64,000 nucleotides of DNA from Saksenaea vasiformis B4078 (taxonomy: Eukaryota; Mucoromycota; Mucoromycetes; Mucorales; Saksenaeaceae): the NCBI GenBank assembly GCA_000697055.1, contig JNDT01002331.1, forward strand, positions 1-64,000, in the 5' to 3' direction. Below, one piece after another: positions 35,644 through 48,069 of the stretch. The notes beneath the pieces were generated by a model. The model was not told the origin of the DNA and did no database searches. It saw only the letters and a list, made by a program, of their open reading frames with translations. The position numbers were made by a program, and so were the translations under genes. The first letter of the stretch is position 1, and each line of letters starts with the position of its first letter.

Positions 35644-37505
35644 AGTTGTTGAATATACAATCATCTAATACTAATTAATATCCTTTAGCGCACTTTGATA
35701 GCTTTGTTTTGATCTAGGAAGTAGTAGACAAGACGAAGACAAGGTAGGGCTGTGACTAATCAGCGCTTGTGGCAAGTACAAAAGAAGACGAAAGAGAGAT
35801 GACAAATATATTCTCCACCGAAAATTGTTGACAGGATGTCATCCTGAGGCGTAGCAACATGACATCTACAAATATGAAAATATCGCAGTGTCTGTGTACA
35901 TTCAGTACATGCGTTTCCTCCATATGAAACATCACCAATGCATAATCACTAATAAAATTAATTAAAATGTACTGGTGATTGGTTATAACGAGCAGGAGAA
36001 GGACCGGGCCCAGACTAAGCCTTGAAAAACAAACATCGCCTCAGCCCAATCTCTATCTTATAGAAAGCACTTCCCAGACAGAACCCTCTGGCACCTTGAG
36101 AGGAAAGATAGTCATGGATGGTTTTTCTCCCCTCTACTGTTGTAGAGAAATCTTTAATTGGTGTCGTGTAGATGGATTGATTTTATACTGGAAGACTTAT
36201 CGATGGCGATCGTGACGAATTAAACTCAGAGAATCACTTGCAATTAGTATGGGTCATGTTACCAATGCCTCAGTTTGGTTTAATGGCAAGACGCAACTTC
36301 AATCCCGTCAGGCTCAACGTTATAGATGATTACCGAAGACAACAGAGAGTGGAAGACGCCCGAAAAGACACGGTTTATCCGCTATTGCTCTTCTATTGCC
36401 TTTGCTCTGGCTTTTTCTGTACAGATTCTTTATTCTCCTGTTTTCTATTACTTTGTTTCGTACATATCGGTTATTGCAATGACCGAGAATCGGCATTGCC
36501 ACTCTTTTAGGTAAGGAAAGCGTACACCATATCATTTGTTTGGTGGCTATGGCTTCCGTTTGAATTTGTATTACAAATTTAAGGTTCCCATAAGCAAACG
36601 CTAACTTGGAAGACAGGATACTTTGGTCAAAAGGTGAGATATATGCTATTGCTGTGTCAGTGCTATGTATTCGATCTACAACGGTATAAATACAGTCATA
36701 CATGGTAATTAGCAAGTCATATAATTTTACCAGGGTCAACGGCACCGTTCAGCCCCACTGTACCCATCAATTATCAGTCAAGACACAGCGCATAGAAAAG
36801 ATGCTCTGCAAAGTCACGCCGAAAGTCCAGAGATATACTCATGTGCTTTGTTTAGGAAAATAGTCACCAAGTTCTTGGTAGCCGTACTTTCCTACATTAC
36901 TCTGGTTTCAACGAGATACTTGCTCCTTAGCTCTTTACCTTGCGATTGTTCTGATTGAATAAAGGAGATTTAGAATCAATGTGCTTTAACTTGCACTTGT
37001 CGTGCCAAAGCTTCTTCACCATACCATGCTATGAAGAATCGAGACAAAGCGATCTCGACTATTTACTGAAAATGATAAAACATGATGAATCCTCGGTAAC
37101 GACTTTTCCGCGGTGCTACAGAGATGGCCTATACAGTCCGGCACATCGATCACTAAAGCAGGAAATAGTATCTCTATGCAGAAAAGTTACTTTCAGCACG
37201 CTCGACTGCTATGGGGTTATGTCACAAAAGACGCGTAAGAAAGATATCCACAGGGAAACATTAGTGATTCTTGTCTTATTCAGAACGACCTTCTTCCACC
37301 ACCAAAATCTCGGTAACTAGCGCGTCGTCTATGTCTCTTGCATTTTAGCTTGTGATAATCAAGATCTGTACACACTAGGAAATTACTATGGTCTGCGCTC
37401 ACAGCACATTGAATCATCTGAGTTAGGTGTTTATATAACAAACAAGGAGCACATTGATCCTATGGCGTTAACGTATGGCAAATAGTGGAGACTACTAGAC
37501 CTAAA
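35644..37505. other. Spacer between GTPases B and C
   Basis: Non-coding. The left half (up to about 36910) matches the 5' flank of D at 42621-43890. The right part (37150-37505) matches the 3' flank of A. Open frames at 36238-36745 lie on both strands without motifs. Confidence 0.6.
35998..36050 (-). promoter_or_regulatory. Shared upstream block of GTPase B
   Basis: About 355 bp upstream of the B start. The core CAGACTAAGCCTTGA then AAACATCGCCTCAGCC matches the blocks of the other five genes. Confidence 0.45.
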
Positions 37506-39551
37506 TCATCGACTATATCTTCCAAAGCAGACGGAAATAAATTGCCAAACCCATTTAAAGGGCCAAATAATACAGGCGGATATAAGATAAATCCACGACT
37601 TCGTCCCTTCATGCGTCCGTGCACTCATTTCCAGCGCCTCCAACTGAAGCGTTTCGCCGGTGAATCTCTGGTTCTCCGTGGATAACTCCTTTTGGAATTG
37701 CTCGTATTCAGACTGATATGACCACTCGGAACTGGGTAACACGCTCGCTGTTTGTAAATATTAGTTTCCGTTCCACCTTAGCTTTTATATTACCTTGTGC
37801 AATATCTTGAAAGAAGTCCTTAGCAGCCTCCATACAAGTCTGTCCAGCGTCTTTAATGTCACGTGAAGCTTTCAGCTCCTCATCCTGGTTATCATGTTAC
37901 TATCTCATTAATACTAATCATCCATTACCTTCATATCGCTTTTATACTTCGTAATTCCTTCTTTACGCAAGTTTCTTAGCTGGAAAACAAAGCATGTATA
38001 TGCTTCATCTTCAAGCATTGCAAATAGATACTCTTTATTCTCTTGGTAAATGTCTTGGGGGTGTCGAGGCGCGTTCTGGTCAAACATATAGAAAACTTCG
38101 TCTTGTAGTTTTTTCAGCTTCTTGCCAAGACAAGGGACAATCTCCCCTTTTTCGGCACCTGAAGATTTAACGGGCGTAAATTCCTTAATAAAGTGCTCGT
38201 ATGCTATCTGGAAGATAAGATCCTGGATTATTACTGTGATGCTTCAGAAAAGGATCTTTACTTTGACCGCTTCGTTGAACTTGTGCCGATCTACAAGCTC
38301 CTGTTGTGTTGGTATTTCAAGTTGCTTATTTGCTTGGATGGCTGCCCAAGTGCTGGTGACATAGTGATAATACTGGTCGGCAGGAATACCCTCACGGCGA
38401 TGAGGCCGGAATAGATAGTTTCGATTGTTGGAGTCATTGAACCTTTACCACATATCAGAATATTTTTTTTGAGCAACAAATTTACCAGCAGCGGAGTTCT
38501 GCCACTGTCGTGTCAAATTCCTCCGGAAAGTCGAACTTATTAGGTAAACTAGTATACCTGAAACCAAAACAGTCATCGATACTGCTATCTTCGAGGTCTT
38601 TAGGCTAAAGCAGTAGATAAATAATGAGGCAAGGATCATTCAATCAGAAATGAAGAATACCTTGTGCATTTCGCTCCAAATTCTCGAAAACGTTGCTTGG
38701 AGCGTATCTGTCAGGTTCGCTAAGGGAGTCCGACCGGTAAAATCGCGAATAACAATCAGCAAAATTGTCCTCGACTTGTTCTTTTCTTTGCTATATTAGA
38801 AAACAAATTGAAGTCAATTGTTGTATTTCTCAACTCCCAAGATACGTGCGTATAAAGTCACCGCTTTGACAATCATTACTTACACTTTCGGATTTTGGAA
38901 GTTGACCTCAAAAATCGTTTTGAGCATACCAAAATTAGCACTTTCATACAGGCCAACTTGGTGTTCCCAAATATTCACGATCATAACATCACTTAAGGTG
39001 ATGCAAAGTAGTGCAGATTTACGTTCAAAATCTTTATCCTGTCCACGTTCTCGGCCATCTGTACCCTCAACGTCCATCACAAGCAAAGGCATTCCTCTAG
39101 AACGGGAAATCCAAATGCCCTTTGTCGTTTGACGGCGCTGATGTCCATCCATCATTTCAAAGGATGTCCCGAATGTTTCGTTCAGAAGAGTACCTAAGAC
39201 AGAGGTTGTCAAATGAACGCTCTCGCTTCTTCCAAGGTCAGTGATATCGACGTACTTTTGCCGCTACTCTGGGAACCCACGATAGAGACAACGTTGTACT
39301 CGAATCCGAGGTTGGCAAATCCAGACCGTAGCATATCCGTCCGTAGCTTTTTACTGTGACAGTGTGATAAATATAATTACAGTTGATTCATCTGTTTTCC
39401 CACTACAAAAGACATACTTAAGGATCTGATGCTCATCCACAAGCTGCAGAGGGGCAACAGGTGCGCTAACCTCATCCTGGCCATTCGCTATTGAACCATT
39501 GTCGGTGACGTTTGATACTGGGGTCTCGCTGAGGAGTGGTTTCTTATCCGT
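37506..39551 (-). CDS. Sey1/RHD3-like large GTPase C, apparent ACG in place of start ATG
   Basis: Nine exons: 39551-39418, 39353-39256, 39193-38884, 38790-38661, 38604-38486, 38442-38262, 38207-37929, 37884-37794 and 37747-37506 (527 aa if translation starts at the ACG). Exon lengths match A except for a 9-nt deletion in exon 3. G motifs are intact: [35 protein letters not shown]. The tail after [12 protein letters not shown] carries a hydrophobic Trp-rich segment ([18 protein letters not shown]) that could be one membrane or re-entrant helix. The first exon aligns with A but has ACG at 39551-39549 where A has ATG. No in-frame ATG follows in that exon, and an in-frame stop lies upstream. The rest is open, so a non-AUG start, an unseen upstream exon or a young pseudogene are all possible. 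Confidence 0.7.
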
Positions 39552-40515
39552 AGGTTCTAATAGGCACAAAAGCGGAGGTCAGCTCATATGCTGCGTCAGT
39601 TTTTAATCATCTTGCTTTAATATAATGGGATAGCCGATAAGCGTAAAACAAAGTAGGATACCAACCAAACGACATTTATCAAGTAAGGAGGGAAGTCTAA
39701 AACGAAAGGGACAAAGAAAAAACACCAGAGTCAAAATAGAACAAAGCCCGACGTCAATCTAAGAAGTAGTTGTTGCACACGTAAAAGCAAGCATATGTGG
39801 AAAAGTTGAATTGCGTTACAATCATTGACTTCGCAGATCAAATAGTTCTGAAACATTTTGAATGGATGTATGCAATACGGTGTTTCTGTTCAATGCTCTT
39901 AATACATCATATTTGTTTGGTATGTAAGTGTGAGAGGAGGAAACCGACCCAGACTAAACCTTGAGAGACAAACGTTACACTAAGCCGAGCACCTTTACCC
40001 ACAACAAGACGGTACCTTCCATGCATAATTTTGATAACTGAACATCGTAACGATATAGTGTGAGATAACAACTGCATGATACGCTTGTCATCTTCGCGTT
40101 GCTACGAACCCTTTTACCGTTATAAAAATCATTGATTTTCGGCTTAAATAAAAGTTAAGCTAGCTGTATGGCATAGGTAGGGTCTGATTAGCATACTCAA
40201 ACAAACTATAGACAGGTTCTATCAACAACGATATCAACCTGGGAGAAGAGTGTAGAGGAAGGTTTCTTCTAGAAAAGGTAAGAAGATTCTGCATTCATGT
40301 CTTCGATAGTCATAAATGATAGTCGTTTGAACCAAATTTATTGACTTGTGACGTAGTAGACACCGAAAATAGTGAACACAGTTGCAAATTGGTTCAAAGT
40401 GGTGAAATAGGGTACAGAGCAATGGGTGTAGGATCTTCGAATGCTATCCATGAGACTCAAAAAGAGGAAGTGGTTGATAATAACCTATTGCAAACCACAT
40501 GATTTTCAAGTATAA
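39552..40515. other. Spacer between GTPases C and D
   Basis: Non-coding. Holds the upstream region of C and the 3' flank of D; similar to both ends of the A-B spacer but without its 900-bp extra segment. Confidence 0.6.
39936..39990 (-). promoter_or_regulatory. Shared upstream block of GTPase C
   Basis: About 385 bp upstream of the presumed C start. Core CAGACTAAACCTTGA then ACAAACGTTACACTAAGCCGA. Confidence 0.45.
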
Positions 40516-42620
40516 CTAGCTGATGATACATTTGTTTTGGGCCCGCATCATCTTTTCCATCTCTTCCCTATGTTCTTGTAGGATATCTTTGAGAACCTTT
40601 GCATGTTGTTCTCCAAGAGAACGAGCGAGATCTTTTTGGCTTTGCATGAATGTTTCAATGAGCGCCGTTAGGAATGGAGCGTTATTGGCGGCCCCTTGAC
40701 TATGTCTCAAACGTGTGCATATGTCTCGCAATCGCTGTTCGTCTTCTTCGTGTTCTTCCTGTCTTCTGTTTAATTCCTCCTGGAGTGACCCATAAGCATG
40801 ACTATAAGACCAGTTGGATCCGGGTAAAATGCTTTCTAGATGTAAAGCTTAGTCTTTGTTGCGACTACTCTTAATATACCTTCTGCAGCTTTCGTGAAAT
40901 ATTCTTCTACAGCATCGCGGCAGCTTTGGACAGATTCAGCAGGCTCTGCTGCCTGGTGCTGCAGCACATCGCTTATGATATGCGCTCTTCGTGCCCTCAT
41001 CATTCCACTGAATTTTATAATTGCTTCTCGCAGCAAGTTTTTCAGCAACCAGAGAAAGTATTCGTACAGTTTCCTGAGGATCTTTTCTAGCAGGCTCTTC
41101 TTTTTCTCCAAATATACTCCCTGGTGATATCGAGACGCTTTCCGCTCAAACATTGCGTTTGCTTCGTCGTGTGACACCTTAAATTTCGCGCCGAGATTAG
41201 GGACGACTTGCTCTTGTTCGAACAATAATGTCTCGGTGTTTTTAAGGCTCCGGATAAAATGTTCGTATACTACCTGCGAAACAAGACACAGAAGAAGCTA
41301 TAGTGAAGCGGCATGGTCAAAGTCTTACATCAGAAATTTGCCCGCATCTATGTCGAGCTAGTAACTTCTGTTGTTCTGGTATATTAAGATCTCGGTGTTC
41401 GCAGATTTGATTCCAAATTTCAGACACATAATTTTGATAACCGTCAGCAGGAATGCCCTTGTGATATCGCTCATGGAATATATAGTTTGTGTCGTTATGG
41501 TTGTCGAACCTTCGCTAATATTAGTAATTCGTCTTCACGAGATCAAACTTGCATGTTACGTAGATTTCTCACTCCTTTATTAAATGCCTCGGGCTTACTG
41601 AATTTGTTAGGTAAGGTGACGTAGGTAAAATCGAAGTATCCACTTATATCGCAACCTTCGAGACCTTCTGGCTAAAATACATTATGAAAGACTTCTGTAA
41701 GCAGACGGAATAAAACATCACACGATACCTTTGGGATCTTAGCCCAAATATCCTCAAAGCTTCTCTGAAGTGTTCCTTCCAGATTAGCCAGAGGAGTGCG
41801 ACCAGAATAATCGCGAATAACAACCATCAACAATGTCTTGCTTTTACTACATGAAGAATTAAGCGGGATCAATAAGAATCTTTTCTTCTTCGTTATCGAA
41901 TCACATAATAGTGCTATAGCAGTAACTGATACACACCCGTTCTGATTTTGGAAAAGCTGCAGGTTTACTTCGAACACTTTCATCAGCATTGACAGATTCG
42001 CACCTTCATGAAGGCCAACTTGTTGCTCCCAAAGGTTTAAAATCACAATGTCACTTGTAGCCGTGGAAAACAGCGCAGATTTACGTTCAAAGCCTCTATT
42101 CTCTCCACGTTCCCGGCCATCCGTACCCTCAACGTCCATCACAAGTATAGGCATTCCTCTAGCACGGGATATCCAGATTCCTTTTGTTGTTTGGCGGCGG
42201 TTGTTTTCGTCCATCATAGCGAAAGACGTACCGAAAAGTTCATTCAGAAGAGTACCTAATATGATAGCGTCAAATGAATAGGCTTTTTATTTCCCAAATA
42301 TTCTGTTATTGGCTTACTTTTACCACTGCTCTGGACGCCCACGATGGAGAGAACATTGTATTCAAGTCCGACGTCATCTAAGTCCCACTGTACCATGTGG
42401 GTGCCTAGTTCTTCGCTATGATAACAAGTAATTATAAGTGATCGATCTTTGTTTCCCGCTACTGATGTACTTACCTGAATTTCATATGTTCATCCACAAG
42501 CTGCAGGCAAGAAATAGTCTCAGTGCTCTCGTTCCAACTGTCCGTCAATGAGGCAGTTTCTGTGTCTGAAGCTGAAGTGACACCATCACTTTCACTTGAC
42601 CGTGATGTCCTAATCTCCAT
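40516..42620 (-). CDS. Sey1/RHD3-like large GTPase D with coiled coil and CaaX box CIIS
   Basis: Eight exons: 42620-42475, 42415-42318, 42255-41937, 41846-41729, 41671-41553, 41509-41329, 41273-40880 and 40835-40516 (564 aa). As in B, the intron between bundle exons 7 and 8 is absent. P-loop GVQSSGKS, switch I QTTKGIW, switch [15 protein letters not shown], and VVIRDYSG are present. The linker ([14 protein letters not shown]) and the first bundle helices ([10 protein letters not shown]) follow Sey1. The C-terminus is a charged coiled coil ([20 protein letters not shown]) ending Cys-Ile-Ile-Ser, a CaaX box predicted to be farnesylated. No hydrophobic membrane segment is present. Intron 5 has a GC donor (AT then GCAAGT). 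I expect a prenyl-anchored, membrane-associated dynamin-like GTPase. Confidence 0.87.
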
Positions 42621-44396
42621 AGATGGAAGCTATAACATTGATTAATGTACTAGCGCACGTTAACTCTCTCGTTTTGATTTAGACAATTGGCAGACGAGAG
42701 CAAGGCAAGGTAGGGCACTGACCAGTCAATTTTTGAGTAGCGTAAGGAAAAAGTAAACGAAAGAAACGATGAAAAATATAGCTGTACTGAAAGTTGTTGA
42801 CAGGGTATCATTCTGAGAAGCAGCAATATGAATCCAAAAGTATGGGATCTGGGAAGATTTGGATTGCGGCACTCTCGTATTTAGTCCATGCATTTCCTCC
42901 TACTGAAACGTTACTAATGCATAACTTTATATGGTAAGTCATTAAGATTGGGAGAAGAAAAGCGCCTAATACTAAGCCTTGAAAAACAAATATCGACTTG
43001 GCCGAGTGTTTATTTCATAAGTACTTCTAGAGCAGAATCCTGTGGTACCGTGAGAGGAAGAGCATCTACTACTGATTTCTTCCTTGTGGCTCTTGTGGAG
43101 AAGCTCTTATAAGTGGTATGTAAGGATATTCATTCTATACTGGAAGTCTTACCGACGACCATATTGAAGAACTAAGCGCAAAGAATCACTTATAATTAGT
43201 GTGGGAACTTCATTAGTATCTCAACCTGATTTAAAGACAAGATACTAGCGCAATCCTGCCTGACTCGAAGTTATCATATAAAAGATGTGCGCTAAGGCAA
43301 GGCAAGAGTAGAAGGCACCCGAAGAACAAGTTTTATCCATCTATTGCCTTCACTCCGTTTTTTTGTGTATAGACACTTACTTTTGACTTGAGAATCCCAA
43401 AGGTATTTCTTTTTTTTTCTAGCTCTCAATCATAACAAAACATTTAAGATAACATACATTGCTTCTTGTTTTGGTAAGGAAAATGCATAGCTTGTCATTT
43501 GTTTGATTGTCATGGCTTTTGCTGAAATTTGTATTACAGAGTCTAGGTCTTCATAAGTAGGCATTGATTTGGAAGACAAGGTGCACTAAACAAAGATCTT
43601 ACCGTATTTGAGCCATATTCTACCGCTGCGTCAACGCAGCAGTTTCAAACTACAACAACATAAAAACACAGTCGTAGCTAGTAGTCGGTTCTTGGTATGA
43701 CTTCTACTGGAACAAGCGAGATGTATAAATCTCGCTGTGCTTATCGGCTGTCAGTCATGAGCAACTCAGCATAGAAAAGATATGCTTCAAATCAATACCG
43801 GAAGTCCAATTATATCCTCGCGTACTTTGTTTAGGAAAGAAGTTGCCAAATCTTTGGTAGCCGTGTTTCCCTATATCTACTCTGGCCCCTACTTGTCTTT
43901 TTCTTTTCAGCTTTTGATCATACTGATCCGACAGAAGATCCTGGCCCACGTGTCTTAAACTTGCAGCTGTCGTGCCCGAGCTTCTTTGTCATATTACAGG
44001 ATTAAAATCTCCTCATCAGCTGGCTATGACCCTGGAACCTACATATTTGCTTCTCTGCTTAGAAATACCATCCAAAAAGAACATTCTCATGAGGACGACC
44101 ATTTTTTCCTCCGTTTCTCTGTTCACGCTTCCCCGGAGCCTTCAAGCCACTCTCCTCCGTTCTTCTTCGCTTTGTTCCTCGTTTTCTCCCTCCATCTTTT
44201 CCTTCTCTTTCCGGCTCCTGTTCGTCATTCTACCGTTTCAGTTTTCAGTTAACCAGCCGCTTAGCAGCGTTTCCTGTTATCGCAACATGCCAACAACGAA
44301 CAAAGTGAATACATCGAAAGCAGGAGCGATATATCTCCGTATTACATACTGGGTAAGGAGCTAATAGTGACATTGAAGCTGTGAGTATTGCAATGC
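42621..44396. other. Spacer between GTPases D and E
   Basis: Non-coding; the left 1.2 kb is the duplicated 5' flank shared with B. The short open frames near 43972-44364 have no motif and overlap between frames. Confidence 0.6.
42953..43010 (-). promoter_or_regulatory. Shared upstream block of GTPase D
   Basis: About 335 bp upstream of the D start. Core ACTAAGCCTTGAAAAACAAA then TATCGACTTGGCCGA. Confidence 0.45.
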
Positions 44397-46861
44397 TTAA
44401 AACGGTGACTTTAGTCCAAAATTTTTGGGGATTGCTTTAAGTGAATTCATTGCTGCGTTTGCTGCGTTTTTTGCCCTTTTCCCCCAGTTCCCCAACCCTG
44501 AGGGTCCAGTTGCTAGATTTTCTTGTTTCTCTTCTTGTGCTTTCGCCTTCGATGGTATTGGCACAGTTACGGCATTGATTTGCAGTGCAATTCTGGGAAT
44601 AGTCGTGGACTCAGCTGTTGATCCAACTGTCGGTTCAGTCATCGCTTCATCTGTGCATACAACCACAGATTCGGCCGTGAATTCGGCTGTACTTTCAACC
44701 ATGTGTCCCAGCATGGGTTCAGCCGTTGGCGCAATTACAGCGTCGGTTGCCGGTGCAACTCTGGGATAGGCCATGGCTTCCGCCGTAGGTTCAGCTGTTT
44801 GTCCAACTGTCTGTTTAGCCATCGCTTTAGCCATGTACTCCATCGCGGTTCCAGCTGGTATCCCTGTGGATTCTATCTTCCCATCTTCCTGCTTTTTCCC
44901 TAGTTCCGTCAGTAGAAGTACTGCCTTCTCCTCTAGACGCTTTCTTTCTTGCTCATTCAACCTCTGCTTCTCCTTGGACAAGTCCTCATGGAGTAGACTA
45001 TACTCGCAATCTTGTGGCCAGTCAGCTCCAGGTATAATGCTAGCTGTATATGAACCTTAAGTTTTGTTGAAACGTTGCTCTTGACTTACCTCCTACGCTG
45101 CTTTCGAAGAAGTACTTTGCAGCTCCCTCGCATTTTTCAATAGCCTCAGAAAATTTGTATGAGGATCTCGTTTGTTCGTCCTAGATATGTTTCAGGAATT
45201 CGCGGTATGCAATAAACCATCCGTTACATTCATGTCTCGATTAAACTTTCTTATCGCCTCTTTGCGTAAATTTTTCGACTGAGAGATGAAGCATCCACGT
45301 AACTCTTCGTCAATCTGTGTAATCATGCTATCCTTTTTCTTTTGATATACGCTATGTTGATTTCGAGCTGCTAGCTTTTCAAAGGATGCAACTGATTCGT
45401 TCCTTATCTCACTCAGCCTCTCGCCAAGGTTAGGGAGAATATCTTCGTGCACGACTATCAGGTTTTTGATATCCGCAATTCTCTTGATTAGATCCCTGTA
45501 AGTCTCCTACAAAATGGACCATGATACATGACGGGATACATCGGAAAAGTCTTACATCGAATACTGCCACGCATTTATGCAGAGCTAAGAGCTCCTGTTG
45601 CGTTGGTAGATCAAGCTCATTGTTTTCCCGAATTTGCTTCCATACGTTGGATGTATAGTTGTGATATTCGTTGGCGGGAATTCCCTTGTGATACAAGCGA
45701 CGGAATACATAGTTTGCATCATTAGGGTCTTGGAACCTGTGACACGTTAGCAACTTTAACTCCAAAGTGGCAAACTTACCTCTGACGCAACGCTGCTACT
45801 TCTTGATCGAATTTATCTGGAACGAATACTTTATGAGGCAGAGCGGTGTACTTAAAGTCAAAATATTCATGTATACTGCTGTTTTCGAGGCCTAGCGGCT
45901 GGAATAGATTTAGGAATCGCTCTTAGCAGATGAAAGATAGAAGCAAATAATACCTTGGAAATAGTGATCCAAATATTCTCAAAATCTAGTTGAAGTACTC
46001 TTTTCAGGTTATCAATGGGGGTGATACCGGTGTAATCACGAATGATGATCATCAAGAGGGTCTTCGATTTAGAATGACCTTCGCTACATCAAATAAGTCA
46101 GTCGATCGTGCGTTTACTATTTATCTCTGACTGAATTGCGATAGATCATTTCTTAATCGTTGCTTACCTTTTTAATGCTTGAAAGAGCTGGAGGCTGACC
46201 TCGAAGATGGTTTTGAACAATCCCAAGTTCGCACCTTCATATAGACCAACGTGATTTTCCCAAATATTTAACATCAGAACCTCGCATGTGATGAGGGAGA
46301 ACAGCGCAGATTTGCGTTCAAAGTCTTTCATCTCCCATTGTTCTTGACCATCTGCACCCTCGACATCCAGCACAAGTACGCGCATTCCTCTACCACCGGA
46401 TATCCAGATACCTCTCGTAGTCCGGACGCGGTTGTTCCCATCCATCACATCAAAGGACGTCCCAAAGAGGTGATTCAGAAGGGTACCTGGATTTTAATAA
46501 CCAATGAATATCAGCTCTTCTCTTCAAACGCGGGTTATTAACGCACTTTTACCACTACTTTGGGAACCTACGATTGCGACAACATTGTAATCGAGTCCCA
46601 CATCAGCCAATCCCCATTGAAACATATGCGAACTTAGTTCATTGCTGTGAAAACACGATAAGCAAACTTATAGATACGACAGCCCTGGGACTTCCGCTAC
46701 GGATGCACATACGTAAAGTTCTGATCTTCATCCACAAGTTGTAAACGAGGTGTAGCCTCTGTATCTTCCTTCTCGGTAGGCACAATTGGATTATTCTCTG
46801 CACCATCCAACAAGAGAGGTGTGGTGCTATTCCGAATCAAACTTGTACTGCCGTCATTCAT
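44397..46861 (-). CDS. Sey1/RHD3-like large GTPase E with degenerate switch II and long low-complexity tail
   Basis: Nine exons: 46861-46713, 46644-46547, 46486-46168, 46083-45954, 45898-45780, 45736-45556, 45506-45228, 45180-45090 and 45043-44397 (670 aa). P-loop GSQSSGKS is intact. Switch I reads VRTTRGIW and switch II reads [13 protein letters not shown], against the family [15 protein letters not shown] is kept in IIRDYTG. The bundle helices ([19 protein letters not shown]) follow. The last exon adds about 190 residues: a basic helix, then a Thr/Ala/Glu/Pro-rich region with recurring TAEPT, TAEF and STAES words. It ends in a short amphipathic-looking stretch ([19 protein letters not shown]) without CaaX box. 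The Sey1 hairpin is absent but the terminal helix recalls the amphipathic C-terminus of Sey1/atlastin. GTP hydrolysis may be altered. Confidence 0.82.
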
Positions 46862-48069
46862 ATTATGCTAGCTATAAAGTGGAGATGTGCTAATCGATAC
46901 ATTAGATACAATATGTGCATCCCGTTTTAATATATGGAAGGATTATAGAGGTGCGGTGACAGAGTGAAATACTGACCAGGTTGTGGGTGTGCCAAGTGCG
47001 AAAAAGTGCAATGCAACACCGTTAGCGTTAATAAGCAAATTTGGAACACAGGTAGAAGACTTGTCATTCTGAGAATCAGCAAGTTACATCTAGAAGCACA
47101 AGTCAAAACAAAAGTTACATACGACATCGTGACTAAACCTAGAAGTCAAGTTGAGCCGACCATCCATGCAGTGGCACCATCTGAAACGTTATGACATGGA
47201 AAAAACTTTCTTTGATCATATTCACTGTTTACAAGTAATAGATACATAGTTTGTTTGTATAGAAGAGTAGATGAAGAGATGTACCCGGATTGAACTTTGA
47301 AGACAAGCATTACGTCAATCGAGCATCTTTTACCACCCAAATGAGTTTTATGTGGTACCTTGCAGAATTGCGCAAGTCAACGTTGGAGTGATCATAAAAG
47401 AATACTGATACTTGACGTTTCCCCGTATTTCTCTGTGCCCATGTACAAGAATACAAACAATTATGGTGAATTGTCAGAACAGGCATTACACAGTCATTGT
47501 TTCCCACAATGTTTTCCATTTCACAAAGTAAAGCTACTCCAATTATTGATTATCGCTCTGTTATATTTTATTTCAAACGGGAAAGTAAAAATTACTCCAT
47601 TGGATCTATTGGCGTGTTGCATAGTCCCAGCGTCCACGCAATCTCAACGGATGCATTGGCCTAAAGACTATTATCTGCTGTAAAAGAAAAAAAAGTGTCT
47701 CCAATTGCTTTACGCCTCGGATCAGTTTGTGGAAAGGATTGTGGCAGTGATGAGCTGACACGGTTTGAAACTTCGCGTCTGACTAACGGTATATGCGGCT
47801 TAACACAAAAAAAAAAAAAGATAGGAAGTCCTCCATATTGCTGCTCCGAATTTTAATAAAAATAGTTGCATGAGCACAGCGTATTTGGATAAAAAAAAGC
47901 TACCATAAAAGATTCTGGTGTGTGTCAGGGTAAACGGATAAGTAAAAAGGCACAAACGAGGCAACAGAATAAGTTGAGCGAAAAAAGTAAAAAAAAAAAA
48001 AAAGAAAGAAGAAGAAAAAGAATATACGGCTGGTAGTTGGTGTTTCCACATATGTCGCTTCCAGGTAAA
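46862..48069. other. Spacer between GTPases E and F
   Basis: Non-coding. The part 46880-47160 is highly similar to the 5' flank of F (50270-50550), for example GTTAGCGTTAATAAG at 47021 and 50417. A purine-rich A/G run lies at 47990-48020. Confidence 0.6.
47274..47330 (-). promoter_or_regulatory. Shared upstream block of GTPase E
   Basis: About 415 bp upstream of the E start. Core GATTGAACTTTGAAGACAAG then CATTACGTCAATCGAGCATC. Confidence 0.45.

Larger units (their letters stand above)
29340..36910. repeat. Segmental duplication, copy 1 (A-B block)
   Basis: This block (3' flank of A, A, A-B spacer, B, 5' flank of B) is colinear with 37150-43890. Gene A matches C and B matches D, and the outer flanks match too. 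A segment of about 900 bp near 32160-33060 is present only in this copy. Divergence is visible throughout, so the duplication is not very recent. Confidence 0.7.
37150..43890. repeat. Segmental duplication, copy 2 (C-D block)
   Basis: Colinear with 29340-36910. The 5' flanks of D and B share long similar stretches (for example CTTTGTTTAGGAAA at 43825 and 36846), as do the 3' flanks of C and A. Confidence 0.7.

Noticed and set aside
36238..36745. Genes in the 5' flank of GTPase B
   Set aside because: The homologous flank of D does not keep these frames, so they are chance open frames.
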